Assembly (NCBI GenBank): GCA_002504405.1
Contig: DARO01000012.1
Coordinates: 124,001-188,000, forward strand
Direction of reading: 5' to 3'
Length of the DNA stretch: 64,000 bases
Source: Methanomassiliicoccaceae archaeon UBA71
GTDB taxonomy: Archaea; Thermoplasmatota; Thermoplasmata; Methanomassiliicoccales; Methanomethylophilaceae
A program made the translations under genes and the position numbers. The notes beneath the pieces are model-generated. The model worked only from the letters and a program-made list of their open reading frames with translations. It made no database searches and was not told the origin of the DNA. Each line of letters starts with the position of its first letter. The stretch's first letter is position 1. This document shows, piece after piece, positions 26,074 to 34,723 of this stretch.

Positions 26074-28864
26074 TCAGCAGCCAGTTTCAACTGATTCGAA
26101 TCATCTTACACTTTTGTACAATGACAGCTCTAGGGATGTAAAAGTACTTTCATCGCTTGTCGCTGCAATGGATGCTTGTGACAAATTTGACTTTTCTGTG
26201 GCTTTCATAACAATGGGCGGACTTAGTACGCTCTATCAATCATTCAGAAACATCCAAGAAAGAGGAGTGAAAGGTCGCATCCTTACCACCGATTATCTGA
26301 CATTCAACGATCCTGATGCATTGGAGTGGCTCTTGGATAAAACCAATATCGAGATTAGAATCTGTGAAGAGAGGTTCCATACCAAGGGATACATCTTCTA
26401 CTATAGAGATTCAGTCACATCTTTTGTAGGTAGTTCTAATCTGACCGATGAGGCACTCTGTGTCAACCTGGAGTGGAATCTCAAGGTGAGCACTCGTCAA
26501 GATGACAAGCTCACAAAAAGTATTCTTGCAGAATTCGAAAGGATGTGGGCTTCGGCTGTTCCTTTAACATATGAGTGGATTTCGGAATACAGGGTTCGGT
26601 ATGAGTCTCATCGTATGGCAGTAAAAACAATGGTGACAGTCGGATCAGATGAAAAGAAAGAGATTGAACCTAACTCTATGCAAAAGGAAGCATTGCAATC
26701 TCTTAGGAACCTCAGAGAAGACGGTAAAACTCGTGCTCTGCTCATTTCTGCCACTGGGACTGGAAAAACATACCTGTCTGCATTCGATGTTAGGGGGTTC
26801 TCTCCTAAAAGTGTGCTCTTTTTAGTACATAATGAGAACATCCTCAAAGCAGCCAAAGATAGTTATCAAAGAGTCCTGGGGTCCAAATACACATACGGCC
26901 TTTACACTGGAAACGAGAAAAGTCCAGATTCGACAGCATTGTTCTCAACGATTCAAACCATGCAGAAGAAGATGGAATCGTTTCCGAGAGACCATTTTGA
27001 TTACATCGTATGTGATGAGGCGCATCATTCTACAGCCAAGATGTATCGCATGATCATTTCATACTTCCGTCCAAAGTTCATGCTGGGTATGACGGCAACT
27101 CCGGAAAGGATGGATCAGGCAGACGTTTTCTCTATGTTCGACTACAACATTGCCTATGAGATCCGTCTAAACACTGCATTGGAGATGGGTATTCTATGTC
27201 CCTTCCACTATTATGGGGTATCTGAGATCAAGATTGAAGGGAAGCTCATCGACGACAATACCTCGTTTTCTGCACTGACAAGCGATGAACGCATCAGGAA
27301 TATCATAGAGAAGGCGGAGTATTACAAGCCATATGGAAAGAAAGTTCATGGTTTGATTTTTTGCAGTACCATAGATGAGTGCAAGGAACTATCCAGAAAG
27401 ATGAACGATCATGGGTATAGAACAATCCCATTGACCGGCGATGACTCGATCGAAACCAGAAAAGATGCGATCGAGAGAGTCCAAGTAGATGATGGAAACT
27501 GTCTTGACTATATCTTTGTCAGGGATGTTTTCAACGAGGGCATCGATATTCCGAAGATCAATCAGATCCTGATGCTGAGGCCAACCCAGTCTGCAATCAT
27601 CTTTGTTCAGCAGCTGGGTCGCGGTTTACGTAAAACCGATGATCCAAACAAGTCTCTGATAGTTCTCGATTTTATCGGCAATTACGAGAACAACTTTTTG
27701 ATTCCCGTCGCATTGTCTGGAGATCGTTCTCATGACAAAGACAATCTTCGCAGGTTTATGATGAGTCGTTACCTTCCAGGATGTTCAACGGTTGGTTTCG
27801 AGAAGGTAGTTGAAGATAGGATTTTATCCAATATCAACAGGACAAATCTGTCCAAACTCACTCGTTTGAAGTCGGAATATCTGTTGATGAAGGCTCGTCT
27901 GGGACGTTCTCCAAGTCTTTGCGATCTTCTTCATGGAGGTTCTTTGGATCCTACTGTCGTTGTAGACTATGCGGACAATCTCAACGCATTCAGAGCAAAG
28001 GCAAAGGACAATCCTGCATCGGTGAGTGAAGTAGAAAACGATATCCTATCTTTTGTTTCATCATTTGTAGCTGGGAAGCGTCCTCATGAACTGTTGATAA
28101 TGTCTAAATTAATCGAAACCGGCGAGGTTTTGTTTGATGACTTTTCAGACTTTGATGCAGATTCCGTCGAATCTGCGATCAGAGTACTTGGAGGCAACTA
28201 TCAAACAGAAGCCACCAAAAAGAGCCACCCTCACTGGAATATTTTGAAGAGGGAAGGAAACAAACTTGTTGTCAATCCTCAGTTCAAGGCCGCGCTCGAG
28301 AATGATAGTTTTGCTGAATTGACAAAAGATGCCATACAATGCGGATTGGAGATCAACTCAAGAGATTATTCCAATCCAGACGATTTGGGATTCGTACGCT
28401 ACGAGAAGTATTCTCGTGCAGATGTGTGTCGCATTTTGAACTGGGATTCTGATGTTAGCTCAACTATGTACGGTTACATGATCAGAAATAACCAATGTCC
28501 GATTTTTGTAACCATAAACAAAAGCGAAGACATCAGCAGTACGACAAAATACGTCGAAAACTTCGAAGACGAGACTTTGTTCAACTGGATGACTAAGTCC
28601 AACAGGACACTACAGAGCGATGAAGTTGTCAAGATTCTGAAAGCTCAGTCTACGGGAATGAAGGTTCCATTGTTCATGAAGAAGAGTAATTCGGAAGGAA
28701 CTGATTTCTACTATTTGGGTCAGGTTGATCCCATTTCTGCCGATGCCCGGCAGACTACGATCGAGGGAAAAGCTATCGTTGGAATTCCTCTGAGGTTGAA
28801 GGAACCTCTTTCTGAAGAGATTTACAACTATCTCACAGCACCTGTTTTAGTTGATATTGAATGA
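26054..28864 (+). CDS. PLD-nuclease/SF2-helicase fusion with C-terminal DUF3427-like domain
   Basis: 936 residues from ATG 26054. The N-terminal ~180 residues are a PLD domain with FHTKGYIFYYRDSVTSFVGSSNLTDEA. The helicase core has ATGTGKTYLSAF (I), CDEAHHSTAKMY (II), MTATPERMD (III) and QQLGRGLRKTDD (VI). The last ~300 residues match the DUF3427 type (GFVRYEKYSRADVCRILNWD, PLFMKKSN, FYYLGQVDP). Such single-chain nuclease-helicases are thought to act against foreign DNA. It overlaps the Nudix gene by 20 bases. Base composition is intermediate and differs from the dnd genes, so this pair may be an independent module. Confidence 0.88.
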   Translation: MKQLVLDQQPVSTDSNHLTLLYNDSSRDVKVLSSLVAAMDACDKFDFSVAFITMGGLSTLYQSFRNIQERGVKGRILTTDYLTFNDPDALEWLLDKTNIEIRICEERFHTKGYIFYYRDSVTSFVGSSNLTDEALCVNLEWNLKVSTRQDDKLTKSILAEFERMWASAVPLTYEWISEYRVRYESHRMAVKTMVTVGSDEKKEIEPNSMQKEALQSLRNLREDGKTRALLISATGTGKTYLSAFDVRGFSPKSVLFLVHNENILKAAKDSYQRVLGSKYTYGLYTGNEKSPDSTALFSTIQTMQKKMESFPRDHFDYIVCDEAHHSTAKMYRMIISYFRPKFMLGMTATPERMDQADVFSMFDYNIAYEIRLNTALEMGILCPFHYYGVSEIKIEGKLIDDNTSFSALTSDERIRNIIEKAEYYKPYGKKVHGLIFCSTIDECKELSRKMNDHGYRTIPLTGDDSIETRKDAIERVQVDDGNCLDYIFVRDVFNEGIDIPKINQILMLRPTQSAIIFVQQLGRGLRKTDDPNKSLIVLDFIGNYENNFLIPVALSGDRSHDKDNLRRFMMSRYLPGCSTVGFEKVVEDRILSNINRTNLSKLTRLKSEYLLMKARLGRSPSLCDLLHGGSLDPTVVVDYADNLNAFRAKAKDNPASVSEVENDILSFVSSFVAGKRPHELLIMSKLIETGEVLFDDFSDFDADSVESAIRVLGGNYQTEATKKSHPHWNILKREGNKLVVNPQFKAALENDSFAELTKDAIQCGLEINSRDYSNPDDLGFVRYEKYSRADVCRILNWDSDVSSTMYGYMIRNNQCPIFVTINKSEDISSTTKYVENFEDETLFNWMTKSNRTLQSDEVVKILKAQSTGMKVPLFMKKSNSEGTDFYYLGQVDPISADARQTTIEGKAIVGIPLRLKEPLSEEIYNYLTAPVLVDIE

Positions 28865-28983
28865 CGGAATACGATCTACGAATCTTGTATTGGAACCCGA
28901 GTTTGACAGCTACCTAACCTGGTACGCATGCGTGCAAGTATGCCTTCGTACGAAAGCGTGGAGAAACCGAACCGGGCTTAAAT
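28865..28983. other. Spacer after the PLD-helicase gene
   Basis: 120 bases between the helicase stop and the inverted repeat. No gene is seen. GTACGCATGCGTGC at 28922-28935 is palindromic (ACGCATGCGT) and might mark an old junction. Confidence 0.4.
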
Positions 28984-29077
28984 CTCGAGTTGGACAGTTG
29001 AGTTTTCAGTACGAGCTGATTTTTTTTGACTCTGTCACGTCTTGAATCGAATTGTCGAATCGGAACTTCACATCTAA
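28984..29077 (-). repeat. Right copy of the inverted repeat flanking the Dnd island
   Basis: Begins CTCGAGTTGGACAGTTGAG and ends AACTTCACATCTAA; it is the reverse complement of 16544-16634 with minor changes. Its outer end coincides with the left end of the IS1634-like element, which presumably inserted there and removed whatever lay beyond. Confidence 0.85.
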
Positions 29078-29138
29078 CCTGACTTTGACAGTAGCTTCCG
29101 CTGACAGGTTTTGAAACGAAGACTTTTGACAGTTGCAC

Positions 29139-29157
29139 GGTCCCGCTGCGCGGGACC
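29139..29157 (-). terminator. Hairpin behind the transposase
   Basis: An 8-bp stem GGTCCCGC / GCGGGACC with a 3-base loop lies between the transposase stop and the left end of the insertion sequence. Confidence 0.5.
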
Positions 29158-29194
29158 CTGCCACTGTCCTGAATTGGGTGTCGGAGGATGCCGA

Positions 29195-30642
29195 TCACAT
29201 GGTCGGAACCTCCGAAAAGAGGCCGTAGCATCTCAGAACGGCCTCGTTCAGAGAGTTGAAGTTGGACAGGACGAACCTCCTCTCGCCGTCCCTCCTGCGC
29301 ACAACCGTAAGTGTCAACTTCTGTATGGAATCCGTGATGAATTTCGTCGCAGTCGATGATGCTGGCTCGCACAGGAAACGTGTCACGGAGACCATCGCCT
29401 GGGCGAGGAAACCCACGAGCAGGACGCCGTCGATCGCGTTGTCCGTCCAGGTCCTGATCGGACGGATGCCGATGTCGGACTTCATCGACGAGAACAGCTT
29501 CTCGACCACATCCTTGGACCTGTACTTGGACCGCGCTTCGCGCGGGTCCATGTCCAGGTCCGAGACGAGGCAGAAGAAGCCCTCCCTGCCCGTGGTCCCC
29601 GCCTCGAGGAGGAGCCGGTAGGCCTCCTCCTCGGTGATCTCGGAAAGCTTGGTCTGGAGGGATATGGTCGCCATGATCAGCACGTTGTCGATCCGGTACC
29701 TCTTCTTCAGCTTCTTACCCCGGGTGAGGTCCTTCTCGAGGTCCTTCGCCTCCTTCAGCTTCTTCCTCGCACGCTTCTCGACGCCCTTCTTCTCCAGGTC
29801 GCGGAGCTCCCTGGAGAAGAAGTAGTAGTTCACACGGGATGGGAAGACGCGCTTGTAGCAGTACTCTTCTCTCTCCTCGTCGATGCATCCCGGGAGTCCT
29901 CGGAGAAGCAGGCGAGGATGGCGTCGTCGCTCTTGTTGAAGCGCTTCCTGGTCAGGTAGTGCTTCTCATCCTCCACGATCGCGTCTAGGACGGTCTTGTT
30001 GTTGGCTCCGGCATCGAATATCATGGTGGAGCCATCGGACAGGTCCTCCCGGACCTGTCCGAAGGTCTCCAGCATGTGCTTCCCGTCATGGGTGTTCCCC
30101 GGCATGACGGTCAGGCCGATGGGGACGCCTGGCGGCTTCGCCAGCTGGGCGACCCCAACGGTGACCTGGCACTCCTCCGGATGCCCGTCCTTGGAGTGCC
30201 CCCTCATGGCCTTGTCCGGCTTGTCGCCGAAGTACACCAGAGACGTCCAGTCGAACACGGTGTCCGTGACCTCGGGACCGTACTCGGCCAGGAACCTCCG
30301 CCTGAAGGCCGTGACGATGGCCTCCTTGTGCTCGCCCAGGATCTCGACCGCACGGTAGAGCCCGCGGATGTCGAACTCTGGCAGGCCGAGCGTCTCCCTC
30401 ACCGGCCTCTGCATCATGAACTCGTGGCAGCGGAGGATGCTGAAGTTGTCCCCGGCCTTGTAGGCTACCATCGCCTCGGTGAGCTTGGCCAGGTCCGTCC
30501 CCTTGGTCTTGAACGCGCGGACGGCCTCGTCGAGGCCGAAACGTTCGAAGAACGCTTGGGCCCAGATGAGGTTGCCGATAGGAACCGATAAATTGTCGTT
30601 GTGCTTAATCTGGAATGTCCTGAAACGGGTTTGTTTGCTCAT
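29195..30642 (-). pseudogene. IS1634-family transposase, frameshifted
   Basis: The N-terminal part (30642-~29890) contains the first catalytic Asp in VFDWTSL and a second in MIFDAGANNKTVLDAI. The C-terminal part (~29890-29195), one frame away, contains the Glu region YRSKDVVEKLFSSMKSD. The joint lies at CCCGGG (29889-29894): after FSEDSR the sequence continues in the other frame as GCIDEEREEYCYKRVFPSRV. One base is missing. The context is not a canonical X-XXY-YYZ slippery site in the zero frame, so programmed frameshifting is unlikely and the transposase is probably dead. Joined length ~480 residues is usual for the family. Confidence 0.85.
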
Positions 30643-30772
30643 GAATCTACATTTCAGGACACCTCTTCATCGTTTCGCTGAAATCGCATCGCGTCTCGAA
30701 ATCAGATTGACCTGTCAAAGTCAGGTTATCAAATGGCGTACATTAGCTAATCTGGATAACAATAATGAAAAC

Positions 30773-31752
30773 TTACAGATATATCAACAATCCATCATAT
30801 CTGGCACTGTACTCCGCCATCAGCTGGCACTTCCCGCTGAACCCCGAGTACGCCCCCAGTCCGTCCAGCCTGATCCTCTTGTTGATGCATATCGCCGACC
30901 CGTAGTCGTGCTTCCTCACGACGATGAACCTCTTGCTGGGGTTGATGTGGACGAAGTACTTCCCGTCGATGAACGATTCGGAGTGGATCGTCTCCTCCGA
31001 GATGCGTTCGACCGTGTACTTCACTGATGGGACCCTGCTCTGGAACTGGTCCGACATCCTGACTTCCGGCATGCCGGGCGCGGAAACCATGGTCCTCCTG
31101 CCGATGACTGGATTGAACTCCTCCGCCGGAGCCTGGACGACCTCCTGGACCTGCCGGACACCGGCCTCCTCCTTCCGAGTCTCCACGACGTCCTCGGAAC
31201 CGAGCACGATGTAGTCGTCCGACGACTCCATCCGCCTATGAGCATCCTGCTGTGCTCCACCTGCTTGGTCAGATCGTCGATCTTGCTCTGCATCCCGTCT
31301 ATGATGGTCTTGTTCTCCTCGTTGGCGCGGGTGTACGCCTGATTGTAGACGTCCTCCTTGTACTTCTGCTCGAAGATCCTCTCGAACTCTGCCCTGTTGC
31401 TGCGCCAGAGGGCGTTGATGATCTGATCACGGATCTCGTCGCTGAGTCCCATGATCATGGAGGATGTGATCTTCTTCAGGGGCATGGCGTAGTAGACCAT
31501 GCCCTTCATCGTCGTGGAGCACAGCCAGACGTCCCCGGCCAGGACCTTCTCGCCGTTGTACTTGCGGTCGACGAAGACGATCACGCCGTCTATCTCCGAG
31601 ACGATGTTCTCTCCCTTGCGGTCGATGTGGAACCCGAGGACCTTCAGCCTCCTGACCTGTTCGCGGTACTCGTCCTGGGTGAAGCCGTTGGACTCCACCG
31701 TGCTGGTCATGTCCCTCTGCCAGTCCATGAAGTCCTGACGCTCCTCGGTCAT
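30773..31752 (-). pseudogene. Coiled-coil/‘GSAICI’-domain protein partnered with the NYN nuclease, frameshifted
   Basis: The N-terminal part from ATG 31752 reads MTEERQDFMDWQRDMTSTVE and contains a compact alpha/beta domain (KVLGFHIDRKGENIVSEIDGVIVFVD) and a coiled coil (KIDDLTKQVEHSRML). At about 31,235 the frame moves by one base into RRMESSDDYIVLGSEDVVETRKE and ends with an ~83-residue domain: F(I)DGKYFVHINPSKR...GSAICINKRIRLDGL...LLIYL. The same domain ends the divergent gene at 32356. Alternatively these are two overlapping genes, the second starting at ATG 31231. The ATG at 31752 overlaps the NYN stop (ATGA). Family not recognised. Confidence 0.6.
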
Positions 31753-32303
31753 CGGTAATCCACCTCCGCCGTGGGACTGGACATGGACATGAACGGGATG
31801 TCGTCCAGCAGATAGTACATGTCCGCCGCCCGCTTGCACTCCTCGTTGTACACATCACCGAACGCCGCGACCTCCACGCGCTTCCCGGCGGACTGCACCT
31901 TCTGGATGGCTGGGACGAAGTCCCTGTCCCCGCTGACCACTATCGCCACATCGAAGTGGTCCATGAGCGCATGCTCCAGCATCTCGCAGGCCAGGGACAC
32001 GTCCACCTCCTTCTGGACCTTCTTGCCGTCCCTGTACACTATGGACTCCCTGGCGATGACGCGGAACCCCTGCTCGCGGAGCTTGTTCTGGGCGATGATG
32101 TTCTCGTCGTTCCTGTCGGTGTACATGGGCCGGGCGTCGAACACATAAGCCCCCATCAGGTCCCTGTTCCCCACTAGGATCTGCGTGAGACGGTAGAGAT
32201 CCAGACGGGAATGGTCCTCCATGAACTGCATGCTCTCGTACACGTTCCTGTAGTCGATGAAGACCATGACTCTGTTGTAGCTCCGTTCGGTGAAGAGTGT
32301 CAT
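31749..32303 (-). CDS. NYN-domain (LabA/PIN-like) putative ribonuclease
   Basis: 184 residues. The PIN-like NYN fold is shown by VMVFIDYRNVYESM (first Asp and Asn), KEVDVSLACEMLEHAL, and VVSGDRDFVPAIQKVQSAGKRVEV (acidic pair). NYN proteins are metal-dependent RNA nucleases of the LabA/DUF88 group. ATG 32303 is preferred; an in-frame ATG 18 bases upstream is possible. It heads a minus-strand operon with the coiled-coil protein (4-base overlap) and is divergent from the second coiled-coil protein, sharing a 50-base promoter region. Confidence 0.85.
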   Translation of the reverse strand: MTLFTERSYNRVMVFIDYRNVYESMQFMEDHSRLDLYRLTQILVGNRDLMGAYVFDARPMYTDRNDENIIAQNKLREQGFRVIARESIVYRDGKKVQKEVDVSLACEMLEHALMDHFDVAIVVSGDRDFVPAIQKVQSAGKRVEVAAFGDVYNEECKRAADMYYLLDDIPFMSMSSPTAEVDYR

Positions 32304-32355
32304 CCGGAGAACGAATGCCACTGGAACGATTTAATTCTTAAACATCGATAGCCAC
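32304..32355. promoter_or_regulatory. Divergent promoter between the NYN gene and the second coiled-coil gene
   Basis: The ~50-base gap contains TTTAATTCTTAAA at 32330-32343, an A/T block usable as TATA element in both directions. Confidence 0.5.
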
Positions 32356-33234
32356 ATGAACCTCATGGCCAAGATGAAACCTCGGAAGAAGAGACCAGAC
32401 CTCAGCGGAATCGACGTCGATGCGATGAACCTCTCCGATGAGGAGAAGAAGCAGCTACAACAGCTGCTATCCGGGAATAAGACAGGTTCGAATCAGTCAA
32501 ACCCGACCGTGCCTCAGAAAGTCCATGAGGACACGGTCAACGAACTGAAGGAGAAGATCTCCGGATTGGAATCCAAACTCGAAGAGGTCAAGAAAGAACG
32601 GACGAAATTCCGTGAAGAAAGGGATGACTACAAGTCGCGCTTCGAGAACAAGGTCGAAGAGAACAGAAAACTTGGTTCGGACATGGACGATCTCAGGGCG
32701 AATAACCGCGAACTTTCTGACAAGATAGCGAATCTCGAGAACTCCCTGAGGAAGAAAGCCTCCGAAACAGTCGTCGTCCGCGACGATGCCGAAGTCGAGA
32801 GACTGAACAAGGAGAACCAGGGACTGAAGGAGAAACTGAAAGGGTCCGAGGAGCAATGTGAATCCCTGGAATCGGAAATCACTACCCTTAAAACCAGGAT
32901 TGAAGAGATGGAATCGGAGATCGATGATCTCCGCAACCGGAACTACGTGGCTGGAGAGATACATATGGACTCTGAGCCAAACCGCGTCGGAGTCGTCCGC
33001 CGCTCCACAGCAACGAGGTTCGACTCCGACATTTTCACCGATGGGAAGTACCTGGTCAGACTGGCCAGGAACGGACGCTCGATAAGCTTCACACCAGATG
33101 TGGAGGGGTCTGCGATCTGCATCGGCGGGGGCATAGAACTACCTCGCATGAGGGACATCATACCATTTCAGGGCATGAAGGAGTACGAAGCGGTTGTCAA
33201 GGACAATTCGGAGATTCTGGTCATCCTGGACTGA
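32356..33234 (+). CDS. Coiled-coil protein with C-terminal 'GSAICI' domain
   Basis: 292 residues. A basic start (MNLMAKMKPRKKRPDLSGID) is followed by a long coiled coil at about 60-200 (LKEKISGLESKLEEVKKERTKFREER, LEKLKGSEEQCESLESEITTLKTRIEE). The last ~83 residues are a domain FTDGKYLVRLARNGRSISF...GSAICIGGGIELPRM...PFQGMKEYEAVVKDN...ILVILD, found also in the protein encoded by 30773-31752. No catalytic motif is seen. A regulatory or structural partner of the NYN nuclease is a reasonable guess. I do not recognise the domain. Confidence 0.8.
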   Translation: MNLMAKMKPRKKRPDLSGIDVDAMNLSDEEKKQLQQLLSGNKTGSNQSNPTVPQKVHEDTVNELKEKISGLESKLEEVKKERTKFREERDDYKSRFENKVEENRKLGSDMDDLRANNRELSDKIANLENSLRKKASETVVVRDDAEVERLNKENQGLKEKLKGSEEQCESLESEITTLKTRIEEMESEIDDLRNRNYVAGEIHMDSEPNRVGVVRRSTATRFDSDIFTDGKYLVRLARNGRSISFTPDVEGSAICIGGGIELPRMRDIIPFQGMKEYEAVVKDNSEILVILD

Positions 33235-33337
33235 GCCGCTGCCCACAGTAGAATGGAGCAACCCATTCAGCATTGGAGACCGGAAGATCGAGACCTCCGA
33301 TGATCGTATCATATTGCAGAACCGCCATCCTGCCTCC

Positions 33338-33499
33338 ATGGAACTCCACGACACATTCCTTCGCATAGCCTGCCCCGTGTGCGGATGCGAGCAGTCGGTC
33401 ATCGACTTGAAGTCCAACGGCGACACGGACGCCGGCATGTTCGAACGGTACCGCTGCATATGCGGAACATGGTTCACCGTGACCGTTGAAATAGACTGA
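33338..33499 (+). CDS. Small zinc-ribbon protein (53 aa)
   Basis: Reads MELHDTFLRIACPVCGCEQS and ends RYRCICGTWFTVTVEID. CPVCGC and CICG make a zinc-ribbon pair. The frame is open upstream to 33194 but overlaps the previous gene there, so the ATG at 33338 is the conservative start. No strong ribosome site is seen. It follows the coiled-coil gene by ~100 bases. Function unknown. Confidence 0.5.
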   Translation: MELHDTFLRIACPVCGCEQSVIDLKSNGDTDAGMFERYRCICGTWFTVTVEID

Positions 33500-33663
33500 G
33501 GGTTCCGTCCGGAACCGATGCATGAGCTTCGCGGTGACGGCTCTGGATTGACACAGACCCCTTGGACGTCCCGGGACCTCCGATGCCTGGAGATGATGGG
33601 GCCCGTGATTCGACGTGACCGCACGGTACCTCCTTGAAATACCATAAGGTCAAACCATCGTCC

Positions 33664-34176
33664 ATGAACGGAACAAGAGACATGCCTGAAGGAACAGATC
33701 AGGATGGATTAAATATCGATGACATGATGACAATCCGTGATCGTATGGTGGACAATGCCAGGGGACTGATGTCAGCGGTCTCAAGAGCCGCGGGCAGACC
33801 CCTTGAACACGATGTCATAGACGACATGGTGACCGTGCAGGTCGGATGCAACATTCTCAACCACTGGGGATGCACACCGACGTTCGTTTACAACAAATGT
33901 TACTACTGCCCCCATTCCGAGGAGCTGGACGACGAGTTCGTCAGAGTCAAGACGATCACTGGGGAGGAACCCACGGACGTCCCGCCGGAATTAGTGGAGG
34001 CGCTGACGGACGTCTTCTCCGAAGGCGACAGGTACGCCATCGCTTACGCCACGATGCTCTCGGCGATAGATGTCAACCCGGGATGGACCATCGAGGCCGT
34101 CAAGGGAATCGTGTACGAGGTGGATCCCGACCTCAGGGATGTCCTGGATGCGGTGGTATCATCTCTACCACAGTGA
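33664..34176 (+). CDS. Hypothetical protein upstream of and overlapping a PIN-domain gene
   Basis: 170 residues, soluble, acidic. It contains an isolated Cys group, VGCNILNHWGCTPTFVYNKCYYCPHSEELDDEF, which could form a metal site. The C-terminal half (ELVEALTDVFSEGDRYAIAYATMLSAIDVNPGWTIEAVKGIVYEVDPD) is helical. The ATG at 33664 is chosen; 33682 is also possible. Its TGA overlaps the GTG of the next gene (GTGA), so expression is coupled to the PIN nuclease. It could be a partner or inhibitor; family not recognised. Confidence 0.6.
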   Translation: MNGTRDMPEGTDQDGLNIDDMMTIRDRMVDNARGLMSAVSRAAGRPLEHDVIDDMVTVQVGCNILNHWGCTPTFVYNKCYYCPHSEELDDEFVRVKTITGEEPTDVPPELVEALTDVFSEGDRYAIAYATMLSAIDVNPGWTIEAVKGIVYEVDPDLRDVLDAVVSSLPQ

Positions 34177-34682
34177 GCTACATAGACACCTGCTGCCTGA
34201 TGACGTTCATCTGGCATAGAGACGATATGAGAATCAGGAAAGGGCTGGGATCACGCAAGGCCGAATCCATGGTTCCCAGGAACCATCCCGAGTTCAGAAC
34301 ACCCATGCCTGCGGTCGGAGAGGCGATGTGCAAGATCATGGAGAAGAACTGCACTGCCGAGACGATGGAAGCGTTCTCGGAACTTGACCGCCTCCTGAGG
34401 AACGGATTCCTCAAGACCATGTACCTGAGGCAGGACGAACAGACCTTCAGACTGGCCAGCAGGCTGATGACGATCAGAAATCCCGATGATCGTGAGACGA
34501 TATCGGCGATGGATGCCTTTATAACGGCATCATCCGCAGTCGACCCCGAATGTTCCACCATGTATACTGAGGATCAGAACCTCCTGTATAACGGAAGACT
34601 GAGAAGGGAGATCGACGAATGGCGCTCGCAGAACGGCTATCCGAGCATGTCGATGAGAAGCCTTCTGAAGTCCATCGGATAA
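34173..34682 (+). CDS. PIN-domain putative ribonuclease (GTG start)
   Basis: 169 residues if translated from GTG 34173. The start (M)SYIDTCCLMTFIWHRDD gives the first PIN Asp. The end of the domain DAFITASSAVDPECSTMYTEDQNLLYNGRLRREI gives the D...D..T.D pattern of PIN active sites. The middle carries a conserved-looking Glu near GEAMCKIMEKN. The GTG overlaps the previous stop. PIN proteins in such two-gene cassettes are usually toxins, but the partner here is larger than a typical antitoxin. The reading from ATG 34203 would cut off the first catalytic Asp. Confidence 0.7.
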   Translation: MSYIDTCCLMTFIWHRDDMRIRKGLGSRKAESMVPRNHPEFRTPMPAVGEAMCKIMEKNCTAETMEAFSELDRLLRNGFLKTMYLRQDEQTFRLASRLMTIRNPDDRETISAMDAFITASSAVDPECSTMYTEDQNLLYNGRLRREIDEWRSQNGYPSMSMRSLLKSIG

Positions 34683-34723
34683 GTTCCCTATACAATACAC
34701 ATAATCCCAGACATGACCACAAG

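Larger units (their letters stand above)
29075..30728 (-). mobile_element. IS1634-like insertion sequence
   Basis: A 1.65-kb unit with 17-bp perfect inverted ends: TAACCTGACTTTGACAG at 29075-29091 and its complement at 30712-30728. It contains a DDE transposase on the minus strand, broken by one frameshift. The GC-rich transposase differs from the AT-rich island next door, so it is a later arrival. No clear target-site duplication is visible; the left flank is the end of the island repeat. Confidence 0.85.

Noticed and set aside
29886..29894. Programmed frameshift in the IS1634-like transposase.
   Set aside because: The zero-frame codons TCC CGG GAT do not form an X-XXY-YYZ slippery heptamer, and no following pseudoknot is apparent; decay is simpler.
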